DNA from: Panax quinquefolius
Lineage: Eukaryota; Streptophyta; Magnoliopsida; Apiales; Araliaceae
Assembly (NCBI GenBank): GCA_020205615.1
Contig: CM035163.1
Coordinates: 57,881,899 to 57,945,898, forward strand
Reading direction: 5' to 3'
DNA length: 64,000 nt
A model generated the notes under the pieces. It had not been told where the DNA came from and did no database searches. It saw only the letters and a list, made by a program, of their open reading frames with translations. This document shows, one piece after another, positions 10,754-23,594 of this stretch. The translations under genes were made by a program, and so were the position numbers. Every line of letters starts with the position of its first letter. The stretch's first letter is position 1.

Positions 10754-13200
10754 TGTGACGACCGAGAAATTCGAATTTATTGTAAAATAATTTTATTTAA
10801 TTAAATAATGAATAAAATTATATTATATGTTATTATTATGTATTAGTAAGATGAATGTCATTCTATAACATAATAGTGTTAGAATGTTGTAGTATTTTGG
10901 CTACGTGGTAGAATTAAAGTGTTTGAATTTTCAAGACGAAAATAAAAGTTTTTCGAGAAATTTTTCAAAAAATACTATTCACTAATTTCTGCTTGGAAAT
11001 TACTTTTGAACTTCCGAGAAATACGTAACGATAGAATATCAAGGAAGGATGGATTATGTAATAATAATTCGAGTATGGCAAACGTAATTTTTCTCCTGCG
11101 TACTAAGTTTGAGAATGTTAAGGAAATGTAAGGATTGGAATAAAGGATGATCGTATAATAGCAAGTATTATATGAGACAATGAATACAAGTATGATACGA
11201 GGTATTATATGAGTATGTATGAAAGTTAGTATAACGTGTATGAAGAAAGATTATACGAACTAGTATACGTAAAGAGTACGAGGATTATACGTTAACGCTT
11301 TAATCCTATTACAAGAGACTTGTAGGATTTGGTAGGAAGTTGTACAAGCCCAAGTAAATTAAGTTTAAGCCAAATGTTTATTAATGGAAGCCCAAATTTA
11401 AGTTAAGGTTATTAAAACTTAAAGTCCAAATTAAGAACCGAATCCGTGGATCGATCCAATGGGTAAGAATGACCCATGGGGCAACCCATGTGGGCCCCAT
11501 GATCACATGGCACCATCTTGGTGACCAAGTAAAGTGGTTTTACTTGGTGACCAAGAGATGAATAGTAAGGAGGTGGAGAAAGGAGGTGGGATGGCTTATA
11601 GTATATTATGCCCTCACTCTGCTTTTTCTATAAATAAGGGACTAGTTAGATCATTTGCCTTGTTATTTTCCACCAATAACTTCTAACTTATTTAGTAGAG
11701 AAAAAAAGTAAGAAAAGCTAGACTTGCTATTTCAAGTAGAAAAGAAGAAGAACCAAGTGATCTTCAAGGGTAAGAATCCTATACCATTACCCTTTCATCT
11801 CTTCAATTATAGTTTGATAGAGAAGTGTTGATTGGTGGAGCATGTTTGATAAGAAGTGATAAGTATGGCTAATCAATGGACCTAAACCTTAATAATCCAT
11901 GAACAAGTAATTCATACTTATTTAAGATATGGATTAATGAAGAACATGTAAGAATTTGTCATGTGTATAATTTAATGACATATGTTTGGTTAGGATGTTA
12001 GTATGATGGAATGAAACCCATTTGGAACGATGTAAAAATCTCAAGTAACGAAGTTATGGCGAAATTTACGAGATTAGACGATAATCGTCGGACTAGTGAA
12101 ATTCTCGGAATGGAAGTCAAAATTTAGCATTGAACTCGAAAACGTTGGTTTTCGATGGAGATAAGTCTCAATGGGCATTATAGAGTTGCGAACTCAAAAT
12201 TGACCAAATTCTGACTTAGAACAAAAAAACGAGCGTTGAACATTCCCGAATGTTTATCGTTTCCATATTAATGAACTAATCGGTGAATTCTGAGTTAAAG
12301 GATTTGAAAATGAAATATTTTCTAATGAAATCATAGAGTATGTGATTTGTGAGCTAACGGCTTTTGAACGAGCCAATTCAAATTTATAACGAATAAGTTA
12401 TAAGCCCGGGAAGTTCATCAAATCAAAAGTCTGCAAAAAAATTTACGAGGCTCGAGTCCGCGTGGCAAGTAACCTGTGAGAGTAAAGGTCGACTGCTGCA
12501 GCGGGTAGGATCTTTGAACTTCGAGAAAGTGGCACTTGCCTTGTGGCAAGAAAAAAGGAAAGGTTGGCTATAAAATACCAGACTTGACCATCGACCATCG
12601 AAGAGTGAAGCACAGTATATGAAATTAACAAAGAGACTCATGGCAGCAAATACGAGTCCCACCATAGACACTAGAAACTCAGCGCCACAAATAGCGAGTG
12701 TTATATAGGGAGCCAAGGTAAGCAACGCCAAAGATCTTGTAAAAGCATAGAGAGGAAAGATTTTGGATGTAAAGAGAAAGATAATTGATTGATGATGAAG
12801 TAATACATTAATAACCTAAAGTAACATCTTTAAAGATGAGTATAACCTTAAGTAATACAACGAAAGGTTGAAGAAAGATTGCTTGAACCAATGTTAAACA
12901 AATCCAATAAGCAATTAGATTGAGAAGAAGGGTAAAATACGTTAGGAACCATACTTGATTATATATGACCTAATGTGGTATGTTACATGATTATGTATTG
13001 TAGAGACCTTAAAGACTCAAAAGGAAAAGATTTAAACAGTAGCAGATGCTAAAGGCAAGTGTTCTAACCCTTGTCTATGTTCATTCTAGACAAGCTTTGT
13101 GATTCATGTATCTTACGCATGAATTGATGTATGATAAAGTCGAAGCCAATTCCTTTGGCTAGACTTAAGATGTTTTGGATTTCTTATAATCTATCGAACT
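10754..13200 (+). mobile_element. Truncated LTR related to the 7304-10570 solo LTR
   Basis: It begins TGTGACGACC and shares long blocks with the solo LTR, for example GGCTACGTGGTAGAATTAAA near 10,900 and AAGGCAAGTGTTCTAACCC near 13,050. Similarity fades near 13,200 and the usual GTCACA end is absent. A TATAAATA box is at 11,629-11,636. It lies inside the second copia LTR copy, whose remainder is not seen beyond it. Confidence 0.72.
11629..11636 (+). promoter_or_regulatory. TATA box of the truncated LTR
   Basis: TATAAATA in the context TTTTTCTATAAATAAGGG, at the position equivalent to the box in the neighbouring solo LTR. Confidence 0.5.
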
Positions 13201-13347
13201 ATTGTAAATGTTGTCAAAATTTGCCAATCTTAAATGAATTCCTTAATCCATTCCTTAGAACTCGATAAGAGTTTATCACCACTATATTTTTGTTCTCCTA
13301 TAAGACTACTTCCTAAGGTTCCCCACCTAAGGTTCATAACCTAAAAC
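13201..13347 (-). mobile_element. Short internal fragment of a minus-strand LTR element
   Basis: Sequence just inside a minus-strand primer site, cut off on its left by the truncated LTR. It has no coding content. Only its position beside the primer site supports the call. Confidence 0.4.
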
Positions 13348-13358
13348 TTTGATACCAA
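13348..13358 (-). promoter_or_regulatory. tRNA primer binding site of the minus-strand LTR element
   Basis: The minus strand reads GGTGTCACA, then AGT, then TGGTATCAAAG, the usual initiator-Met tRNA primer site shortly after an LTR end. This fixes the strand and the LTR boundary at 13,361. Confidence 0.7.
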
Positions 13359-13360
13359 CT

Positions 13361-15006
13361 TGTGACACCCCCAAGTTCAGGTACTTCATTCCCATAGGAT
13401 TTGGAATTCACTGTCCAATTAAATCACATCTAACTACCCATAAATAAGTATATAAATAAAACTCATAACTTAAATAGAAATTCTCTCGTTAAAGGGTTAC
13501 AACATCATAACTAATCCCAGGTTGTCTAACATTAAATACATCAAATGCAGAAATATAACATAATTAAATAAGTCTTATACATAAACATTCGCAAATAACA
13601 ATTAACAAGTCTTCATCACTTGTTCATCTTGCCTTTGCCCTTACTAATGGACGAGCCGTCAATTCTTTCAACCTTAGCTACAATATTATTATGCAAGAGT
13701 GAGAAAATAATTGCCCACAAGTATAACAATAACAATAGTAATAATCATGAGAGTAATCAATGAATTCTAAATGATAGAAAATTTGGCTTTTGAATCCAGA
13801 ATAGATTACAAGACCAAAAGTACATATGAGGGTCGTAAGACCAGACACTATGTTCTAGGTTATTAAGTATTTCTACTTAACCTTTAATAGTCGTTAGATT
13901 ATATGAACCTTCCTTCTCGTACTAAGGGGGATCAGCCCTTCGTACCACGTATTGTGTACAAACATCTTAATGCTATCACATAATATAATCCCCTATAATA
14001 GGGTTGTTCATCTCAGTTTTGACATAAGAGTCCGCACCAAAGGAAGTTTGGTTTGGATAGGCTTCAATAACAGTTCTAGAATTTAGAACGCTCATCAACT
14101 ATGGACTAGTCAAATCAATAAGGGTTCACTAGCCATTCAAGGGTTCGATACAATAATATACTCGATATTTAAATCAAAGATTAAATCTCAACTATATAAA
14201 ATTGAATAAACATTGTATAGTCGAAGTATTACTTCAAAAGAATTAAAACATTTCATTTGGAATTTAGACTTTGAATATCTAGAAACAAGAGTAAGAGACT
14301 TGTTCAAATAAGAATAGGGTTTAATTAGAACTTTCTCAATAAAAGTTTAGAGTTAGGGAACTTGCCTCGTGCGTAGATTAAACAATTTACTACCCACATT
14401 CTCCAATTAACCCTACATACCATTTAAAGTCACAACACTAATTAATTATAACACAACTAACATCATGAGTATATTTTCTTTTAACATAACTTAGGTCCAA
14501 CTCTGATTATACTAACCACATACACAAACCTTAACTTTTAAACACTTTATTAAACCTCACGAACAATGAGTTAAAGTACGCATTCAACTTATCAATTAAT
14601 CACTTGAAATCATCATTGACATGTTACTAATCTGTTTTAACATCTCATTATATGATTAATACATTTTCATGTTCATTAGATTAAGTTACTATTGCATTTT
14701 CTAGACTTGAACAATCAAATAAAATTTTCTGGGCAAAATTGTCAAGTGTATACCGCAAAGACCCCAGATTAAATCGGGAACCGGGTGTTGTGGCTGGTAT
14801 CATAATGTCATTGATTTGTTCTTATTCTTGAGATAGGCATTAGGGCTCCTTGGCACAGCAGCAGATAGTAACAACTCACGAAGAACACAGAGCAAAGCCA
14901 TAAACTCCAATTTCTTTGTTCATACGATAATTTAATTATACCCAGATACTACAAATCATATAGAATCATAACCCATGATTCCTTGCATGCTTCTAATATC
15001 ATAAAC
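13361..15006 (-). mobile_element. Minus-strand gypsy-like LTR, part 1 (3' part)
   Basis: It carries the LTR end (TGTGACACC on the plus strand) beside a primer site. It is interrupted at 15,006 by the chromodomain gypsy element and resumes at 33,842. Together the parts make about 3.0 kb, similar to the other gypsy-like LTRs in the window. No reading frame of note is present. Confidence 0.72.
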
Positions 15007-16202
15007 TGTAAGACCCCAACTTATTATAAATAAAATTAAATTTTCTCTATTCATTATTCTAAATTAATAAGGTGTTAATTTGATATAATACTTTGGTTAT
15101 AGGTGAAATGTGCATATTTTGCAAAATAAGTAAGTGGTTATAAAATATTCATTGTTGTCGTGGAATATTCTTGTTGTCAGAGAATATTCATACGACGGCG
15201 CAGCCATTTGTGGGCCCCATAACAGAAAATGGTTGGATGAAGGAAAACGACAAAGTATGAGTTTTTATAAAGAACGGCGTAATTGTTACCGTTAACACTG
15301 TTGGAATATCTAGTGGTTAAAATACAAGATGTCTGGCGTGGTTGCACGCGAAGACACCGTATTGCGTAGTATTGTTAAATTATTGATTAAATGCGTAAGA
15401 AGGCACTTACTCAATAATTGTTACAATGAGTTACCGCTTTAATATTTTATTTTATTGATTCAATAATTGATGCGTTGATATTTTATATTATTGTTGTTTC
15501 AATAATTGTCAACGCATGCAAGATTTCCCATTATCGGATCAATAATTCATATTATTTGAATAATATTATTAGATAGCATTATTGGAAATGTCTAGAAAGT
15601 TCTGTCAATGAGAGGTTTGGTCATCTAATTGCGCGCCAGTAAGGAGAAATCCTTATCGGAAAGCCCCCTCTTTCCTGGGAACAGCCTGGTTGTTATAATT
15701 GTGATTCTGTAATATTATTTGTGAATAATTAATTATTGATTTATATGATAAGAAAATATTTATTTGATGTGGATATAAATTATGGATTTATTTATTTTAT
15801 GTGGTTATTAATGAAAGAATTAATGTTGAGGTGTTTTGTCAGTATTTTGTCGGAGTTGAGGTATTAAAAATCACCCGTTTGTAGGTTTCGGATATTTTTT
15901 GTTTGGAATTTGGAAAAACTCAAAGCTACAAAGTTGTAGAGAATTCGATTTCGTGTGGAATGGACATAAAATTCGTATTTTTCTGATAAACGAGCTATTT
16001 TCTATGAATTACTGAAGTTTCGGAAAATAAAATGATTTTTATTAAATTATGGGTGGGACCCACTTGTGTTATAAACATGTGGGCTGCTAGGATTTTTCAA
16101 GAATGGCATGCTTGGCTTTTTCAAATGGTGGGTGGCGTAGAAATTGAAAAGAAATAATATTATTTTATTATTTTAGTCTCCTTTGGCGTTCTAACATTTT
16201 CC

Positions 16203-16210
16203 TATAAATA
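16203..16210 (+). promoter_or_regulatory. TATA box of the gypsy 5' LTR
   Basis: TATAAATA in CCTATAAATAGACGC, conserved in the 3' LTR at 32,568-32,575. Transcription would start shortly downstream and run into the gag leader. Confidence 0.65.
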
Positions 16211-16785
16211 GACGCTTAGGTTAGAATTGAAAATCACACCAGAAACAAGCTTTCTTTTCTCTAGATTATCGAGCGTATTTTTGTGAGTATTTTGATACTT
16301 TGAGAGTTGTTGTTTGGTACAAGTTTCCTTCGGCTTTCTATTCGATATTCCGATCAGAAGTACCGTTATTTTGAGGTAAGGGATGTTATTTTTTTGTAAT
16401 GATGTTATTCTTTCAATAGCATTATACCGAAATATTGTTATAGATTTTATTGTAGAATTTCTACCTTTTTGTGTCGGGGTTACTATTCACGTATACGGCA
16501 CTATTCACGTATACGACACTATTCACGAATACGACGATATTCACCGAAAAATGAAATCTTTCCTTTTTATCCAAGATGTCTATTATGGTTACTATCTTTG
16601 ATTGTATCCATGTTTTGATCTTTATTTTTGAATTCTGCTTCACAATTGGTTATTATGAAGTATTATTGATCTTGGATAAACTGTTATACGAATCTCTAAT
16701 ATTTGTCCTTCTGTCTAACTGGATTCATTTTCTTTAAAATATTTTTCATCATTCTCAGTCTTAAATGATGATATTACTAAATATC

Positions 16786-16920
16786 TTTGGCCTGTAGTGC
16801 AAAGATGAATGATTAACTGATGAATATCTTTGGCCCGTAGTGCAAAGATGAACAGGTGTTGAGATGAACATGACCGACTGGTGATACAGATGAATATCTT
16901 TGGCCTGTAGTGCAAAGATG
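16786..16920 (+). repeat. Threefold direct repeat inside the gypsy 5' LTR
   Basis: The unit ATATCTTTGGCC(T/C)GTAGTGCAAAGATG occurs three times with unequal spacers. The same three copies are in the 3' LTR at about 33,132-33,271. Confidence 0.85.
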
Positions 16921-17470
16921 TATATTGATTGATGTTACATGGATAAAATATTAATAATGAACTTTTAAATCTTAGAAGATAGTAGAATTCATTCTCTACG
17001 TGACTCTTCTAATGGATTGTTGTTTCCGCTGCATTTTTTGGTCTAAAACTTGTTGTCTATTATATTCTATCAGATTTTTCCCTGTTGAAGACTAATGATA
17101 ATTTGTTGTATATTATCTTAGTCATAATATTCTTTACTGGGCTAGTTGAGCTCACCCTTTTCCTTTTTGTTCCATTTTTCTTCTCAAGAGGTAAGAACAT
17201 AGCAGGATCTAGTCGGGGTATGGAGAGATGGTTCTAGAAAGATGTTTTAGCAGTCCTCAATATTTCTGTAAAATAGTGTATGAATAATTGTAATGAGGAC
17301 TTATTTGGGTGTGGATATTGTCTAGAAGACAATATTTATATTTAAACTCACAGTATGTGTTGTCGTATTTTGCACGACAATTGTATTATTGAAGTTGTAG
17401 TTTGCTTTCTGTACCATGTATTTGGCGACTTAGAATGGGTATTGTATACCTATTTTGTTGGCGTCACAGT

Positions 17471-17482
17471 TGGTATCAAAGC
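17471..17482 (+). promoter_or_regulatory. Primer binding site of the gypsy element
   Basis: TGGTATCAAAGC, two bases after the LTR end, matches the 3' end of initiator-Met tRNA in the way usual for plant LTR elements. Confidence 0.85.
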
Positions 17483-17639
17483 TTAGGGATATGGTCTCTG
17501 GCGGAGATCGGGGAATAGAACTAAGAGGGGAGAGATGAGTAAATCCTTCGCTAGTGTCTCCTATCTAAGCTTATTTGTTGGTCGGTCATAATATAAGGAT
17601 ATTATGTGATATGTTAATTTATTTAATTAACCCTTATTT

Positions 17640-18784
17640 TATGGCATGATTTAAGAATGGGCTCACGAGAACGTTAACAATTAAGTGTATGAGGCTGTGG
17701 AACAACCTTTAGTCACAAAAACCGTGAGAACGCGTGCAACAAGAAGGCAATATTCCTCCGTAAACAACGCTACCGAAAGCAAACGATGATGATGGAATGT
17801 TTAGGAGCTTTTTGCAGTTCATGCAAAATCAGACGAGGGAGACTCGTGTACAAAATACGGGTGGAAGTGATAGCGAATGCGCGGCTTTGTCACGACCAAG
17901 CGATTCAAGGAGTTAGGACCACCGATTTACGGGAAAGCCCGATCCGATTAAAGGCGGCGTGGGGGTCAAGCAAATTACCAAGATATTCGATGTCTTGGGA
18001 TGCACAGAGGAACAGAAGGTTCCATTCGCCACCTTTATGTTCTGTAGAGAGGCAGATTACTGGTGGGAATCTGTGAAGTGTACCCAGCCAACCGCACTCA
18101 ATATGTCTTGGGAAAGATTTCAGAAACTGTTCAATGACAAGTACTTTCCTGAAAGTATTCGTTAAATGAAGGAGGTAGAGTTTATTAGATCGAATGTAAT
18201 AACATGATTTATGTGTCTTAGTATGAGGCAAAGTTCATGAGTTATCTGTTTCAGCACCTCATTTGGTAGAAAATGAGGAACGTATGACGCGGATGTTTCT
18301 GAGAGGTCTAAAACCCGAGATTCGTCAATACCTTATCTCTCATAAATTTTCTCTGTATTCAAATGTTATCAACAGGGCTTAATTATTAGGGCGAGATAAT
18401 GAGTATACTCAACCGAGGGATCACAACCAGGGTCATACCGGTGATAGCAGTCATCGGAGCGATGATAACCAGCGAGGAGGGAAGAATACGGACAAAAGCG
18501 GTAACCACTCGGGTGGTAATCGTGGCCATGACAATAGGAGAGGTGAGTCAAGTGGAAATTTTAGAAATAGGAGATTCAATAATGACAGGAAGACATCAGC
18601 AGCAGCACCAGCACCAATAACAAATTCTAGGGGAGGAGGATGACCGCCAGTTAGATGTTACAAATGCGAGAAAGAGGGACATATCAACCCAAACTGCCCA
18701 CAACAATCCAAGGTATGTTATAACTGTGGAAAGGAAGGTCATATAGCTCAGGATTGTTTTATAGCAAAACCAAGTTCAGCGGGG
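17640..18784 (+). pseudogene. gag remnant with two CCHC zinc knuckles
   Basis: Gag forms the particle that packages the element's RNA. A capsid-like part is readable at 17,959-18,165 (CTEEQKVPFATFMFCREADYWW region, then SWERFQKLFNDKYFPESIR). At 18,656-18,758 there are two zinc knuckles, CYKCEKEGHINPNC and CYNCGKEGHIAQDC, in the same frame as the protease. Between and before these parts the frame is broken by several stops and shifts, so no full Gag can be made. Confidence 0.85.
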
Positions 18785-21719
18785 ATGGTGACTCCAAGGG
18801 CTGTCCCGGATAAGTCGAAATCAGCGATTCCTGAAAGAGCGTTTGTTATGACTGGCCAAAACGTGAGGAACCCGAACGAGGTGATCACGGGTAAGCTAAT
18901 CTTGAACTCTTGCGAAGTTTATACCTTGCTAGATACCGGTTCTACCCATTCTTTTATCTCTCCTGCTTGTGCTCAACGTTTAAACTTGACTCCGGAGAAA
19001 TTAGACTTTGATTTATCTGTTAAAACTCCGTTGGGTGAAACCTTCGTTACATCTACAGTTTATAAATCTTGCTTGATCCAAGTTGGCACAATCACATTAC
19101 CTATTGATCTTATTTCTTTAAAGATACTTGTTTTTGATGTGATTTTAGGGATTGATTGGTTAACCACTCATCATGCCAAAATTGATTGTTTTCATAAGGT
19201 TGTTAGTTTTCATATTCCTAACCAACCTGTTATGCGAATTCAAGCAACTAAACCACTAAAATCAGTCACTGTCATATCAAGCCACAAAGTTATTCGTTTA
19301 TTGAAAAATGGATGTCAAGCTTTCTTAGCCCATGTTATGGACTGGAATAAAGACAAGTCAGATTTGGATAATATTTCTGTTGTTAGAGAATTTCCTGATG
19401 TATTTCCTGAAGAACTTCCCGGTCTACCCCCAGAACGTGATGTTGAATTCTTTATTAACCTTGAACCGGGTACAAAGCCCATTTCTAAAACCCCATATCG
19501 AATGGCTCCTATTGAACATCAGGAGTTAAAAGTCCAACTACAGGAGTTATTAGACATCGGTTTTATTCGTCCTAGTACATCTCCTTGGGGTGCTCCTGTT
19601 TAATTCGTAAAGAAGAAAGACGGGAGTATGCGACTTTGTATTGACTACCGAGAATTGAACCATGTCACCATCAAGAATAGGTATCCGCTACCTCGCATTG
19701 ATGACCTATTTGACCAGTTACAAGTAGCACAATTCTTTTCAAAGATCGATCTTCGTTCTGGATATCATCAGTTGAAGATTAAAACTGAGGATATTCCAAA
19801 GACTGCCTTCAGAACTCGGTAGGGGCATTATGAATTCTTAGTCATGTCTTTTGGATTGACTAATGCTCCTGTTGCTTTCATGGATATGATGAACCGAGTA
19901 TTCAAGGAATATTTAGATCAGTTCGTTGTAGTCTTTATTGATGACATCCTCATCTATTCCAAAAGCCGTGAAGATCATGAGCACCATTTGAAGTTGATAC
20001 TTGAAAGGCTTCGTGAAAACAAGCTTTATGCCAAGCTAAAAAAATGCGAGTTCTGGCTTGAGGAAATAGCATTCCTTGGGCACGTGGTGTCAAAACATGG
20101 AGTATCGGTTGACCCGGCGAAGATTAAAGCAATACAAAGTTGGGAGCAACCGAAGTTGGTGACCGAAGTATGCAGCTTTCTGGGCTTAGCTGGTTATTAT
20201 CAGAGATTCGTGGAAGGATTTTCTCGAATCTCTACTCCGTTAACTCAGCTGACTCGGAAAGATACAAAATTCATATGGAACGAGGAATGCGAGAAGAGTT
20301 TCCAAGAGCTCAAGAGGAGACTCATTTCGGCACCTGTTCTGGCAATACCATCTGGTTCGGATGGATTTGTTATCTACAGTGATGCTTCAGGCAAAGGGTT
20401 AGGATGTGTTCTCATGCAACATGGGAAAGTCATAGCCTATGCCTCGCAACAACTCAAAGAATATAAGAGGAATTATCCTACTCATGATCTGGAGTTGGCA
20501 GCAGTCGTATTCGCGTTGAAAATTTGGAGACACTACTTGTATGGGGAGAAAATGGAGATTTATACGGACCATAAAAGCCTCAAATATTTCTTCACCCAAA
20601 AAGAAATCAACATGCGACAACGACGTTGGCTTGAGCTGTTGAAAGATTACAATCACACTATTCAATATCATCCTAGAAAAGAGAACGTAGTAGCTAACGC
20701 ATTGAGTAGAAGATCATATACGAGTACGAGTGCGATATTGTCAACGTAAAGGCCTATTTTGTATGACTTACAAAGGATGGAGATAGAATTAAAGACTCCA
20801 GGGACCCACATGATGATGGCGAATATACGAGTAGAACCGACTTTAATCGATAAAGTTAAAAGTCGCTTTCAAGCTACTTCGACCAAATATCGCGTATGAA
20901 GAAGAAAGTGCAAGAAGGAGCTATTCCAGAAGCAAGAATCGATGAAGAAGGAATACTTCGAGTCAACTCTAGACTTTGCGTTCCTAACGATTCTGACTTG
21001 AAACATAGAATCATGATGGAGGCACACAACACCCTGTTTGCAATCCATCCTGGGAGTACCAAAATGTATCATGATATTCGACATATATTTTGGTGGAACA
21101 ATATGAAGAGGGAGATCGCGAAGTTTATCTCGAGGTGTTTAAGTTGTCAACGTGTAAAGGCGGAGCATCAAGTGCCAAAAGGTCCATTGCAACCACTTGA
21201 GATTCCGGAATGGAAGTGGGAACACATTACCATGGATTTCGTTACGGGTCTTCCCAATATTTCTCAAGGTATAGATGCAATTTGGGTTATTGTTGATAGA
21301 TTAACCAAGTCTGCTCATTTCTTGCCTATACGTGAAACTTATTCCCTTGAACTTCTTGCTCGTATGTACTTGAATTAGATTATGAGATTGCATGGCATGC
21401 CAATATCCATAGTTTCAGATCGTGACCCAAGATTCACTTCACGATTTTGGGTTAGCTTATTGAAGCTAGCTATGGGCGCAATTCACGATTGATTAAGCAT
21501 ACCATCATCAAACAGACAGACAATCAGAGAGGACTATTCAAACTCTTGAAGATCTATTAAGACTATGTGTCCTAGACTTCAAAGGGAGTTGGGATAAGTA
21601 TTTACCATTGGTGGAATTCTCATATAACAACAGTTATCAGGCAAGTATAGGTATGGCTCCATTTGAGGCGTTGTATGGATGAAAGTGTCGTTCTCCAGTA
21701 TGCTGGGATGAGGTGGATG
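18785..21719 (+). pseudogene. pol remnant, part 1: protease, RT, RNase H, integrase
   Basis: The open stretch 18,785-19,603 holds the aspartic protease with LLDTGSTHSFI (18,932-18,940 is D-T-G) and the start of RT. A TAA at 19,601 and a TAG at 19,820 interrupt the RT. The stretch 19,844-20,749 has the palm with FIDD at 19,934-19,945 and the RNase H ([30 protein letters not shown]). The integrase follows, with the HHCC region (SRCLSCQRVKAEHQ) and MDFVTGLP in 20,896-21,378, then a stop, then SDRDPRF. The frame then breaks repeatedly until the copia element cuts in at 21,720. Confidence 0.92.
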
Positions 21720-23581
21720 TGTTAGGTTTGTAATATTCAAGAACGCAATCAAATTACAAAAATAAGCGGAAACGTGTAAAAATCAGAGTTTAAAATTTTA
21801 CAAACCATATACCCGGATCACCCTTTATGCACAATTATAAATTAAATGAAAAAGATGAATAAGAAACATACCCTTGAAGATCCGAGCTTCCTCAGGTACA
21901 AGTTCACCTCCAATCCTTTTCGCGTTCAACTTAAATCCACCGGGTTTGGTTCCTCCCTTTGATCAACGTTAGCCACCCAAATGTTTGGCCTCTAGAGGTG
22001 ATCCACCAAAGAAGAATAAAAATTCAAGAAGATGGGTATTTGGCTCAAACCCTAGTTTTCTATCTCTATAGAAAAGAACGTACTCTCCAACAAATTGGAA
22101 TTATTACGTAGTAGTCTTAATATCTGATATAAGACTCCTCTTATAAAGATATCAAGTAACCCTATTTTAAATAAGGTATTATTTAATTAAACTCTTTTAA
22201 TTAAATGGGCTCCCTAATCTTATTAGGGATAATTAATTAAACTCCTTTAATTAATTTTCTCCTAATCTTTATTAGGAATAAATGAGAGTACTTATATTAA
22301 ATTAATTCCTAAACTCTTTTAGAAATTAAAATAATAATAATAATTGTAATAATATTAATAAGACTCCTCTTATTAATTTATATTTAATATTTCTAAAATA
22401 TTAAATAATAAATATTAAGCTATTTAATTTATTCTATCACCATAGATTAAATTAAATATACATAACATATTATTACGATTATGCCATTAACTTCTTAAAT
22501 AATTATTCTTCCTTTTATGGTGTGACCCTTTAGGTTCTCCATATTAAACCTACAGTGAATAAATCAATTAGAACAATTCTAATCTTATTTAAATAAATAA
22601 ATTAAATAATTAATTTATTTAAATAAATAATATTTATTCTACAATAGGGATAAGCCTCCCTAACGATCAAACGACTTTCCGGATAATATAGATTTCAACA
22701 TTAATCATAAAAGAACCTTTGAGTAAATAGTTACTTAAATGACAATTCAATCCTTCCACCATACAATGTCCCAATTAAATATAAGACATGGAATTACTTG
22801 TCAAGTCTTATTTTATTTAATTATATGTATTTCGATCCTTAAATGCACAACTCCAAATAATGCAAATTAGAAACTCCTTTCTAATTTCATTCTCGCCTTA
22901 ACCAAGTACTCTTTGGGTTGTCATTTATCGAATCACATAGACATTTCTCTTCTTTTAATAAAGTGGTAGATTCTTTATTGATCATACATTATCTCCATGT
23001 ACAACTTATTATACCCAAGCATACCTTTGACATACCCTAAGGGTCTTAAGGAATAAGTCAAAGTATAACTCATCATACACAAGATACTATGATGATCTCA
23101 AGTCCAAGGATCACTTGTACTACTATCACTACAGAATTCTTATTGACGGAGAGTAAAACTCCATTAGGTATTCCTTAGCGAGCCATGTTCAAATGAACTT
23201 ATTCTCTAATAAGCACCTACATACTTGCTTTAGTGTCTCCACACAAATGATCATGAGATCAATCATCCTCATCCAATGAAAGCAAGCGACGTATGTACCA
23301 ATCTATCCTGGATTCACTAATCCCCAATTTAGTAATCCAATGATTGGGAACTATTTTAGTTTTAAGCTTTCTAAGAATTTAGATCTCATTAGAATGATCA
23401 TCATCATTATTCTAAAAGCATTGCTTAAAACTATGGGTTTATCACATATTATAAAACAAAGATCATGTAGATAATTAAAAGCCTTTAATAAATAAATACT
23501 TTTATTAATAAATGAATAAGATTGTTACAAAGTATATGCTTTATCATCAAACATGATTGGCTTGTGTGCATACTACTTTCA
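21720..23581 (-). repeat. Left LTR (3' LTR) of the copia element
   Basis: It starts TGTTAGGTTTG and ends CTACTTTCA on the plus strand, 1,862 bp, and is nearly identical to the right LTR apart from short indels. It contains eight short inverted repeats with CTCC or CTCT loops (see findings). Confidence 0.93.
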
Positions 23582-23594
23582 ATCTCCCACTTGC
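23582..23594 (-). promoter_or_regulatory. Polypurine tract of the copia element
   Basis: The minus strand reads GCAAGTGGGAGAT directly before the LTR start TGAAAGTAG, a typical copia polypurine tract. Confidence 0.78.

Larger units (their letters stand above)
15007..17468 (+). repeat. 5' LTR of the chromodomain gypsy element
   Basis: It starts TGTAAGACCCC and ends GGCGTCACA. It is closely similar to the LTR at 31,353-33,836 over its whole length with small insertions and deletions. For example, an 18-bp TATACG/ATTCAC unit near 16,490-16,545 is present once more here than in the 3' LTR. It contains a TATA box and a threefold direct repeat. Confidence 0.92.

Noticed and set aside
12423..12731. 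Two overlapping minus-strand open stretches with hydrophobic sequence
   Set aside because: They lie inside an LTR fragment, have no homology that I recognise, and are not kept in the sister LTR at 7304-10,570.
16786..16920. CRISPR-like array of repeats and spacers
   Set aside because: Only three copies, spacers unequal, located in an LTR of a plant retrotransposon; the same block is in the other LTR.
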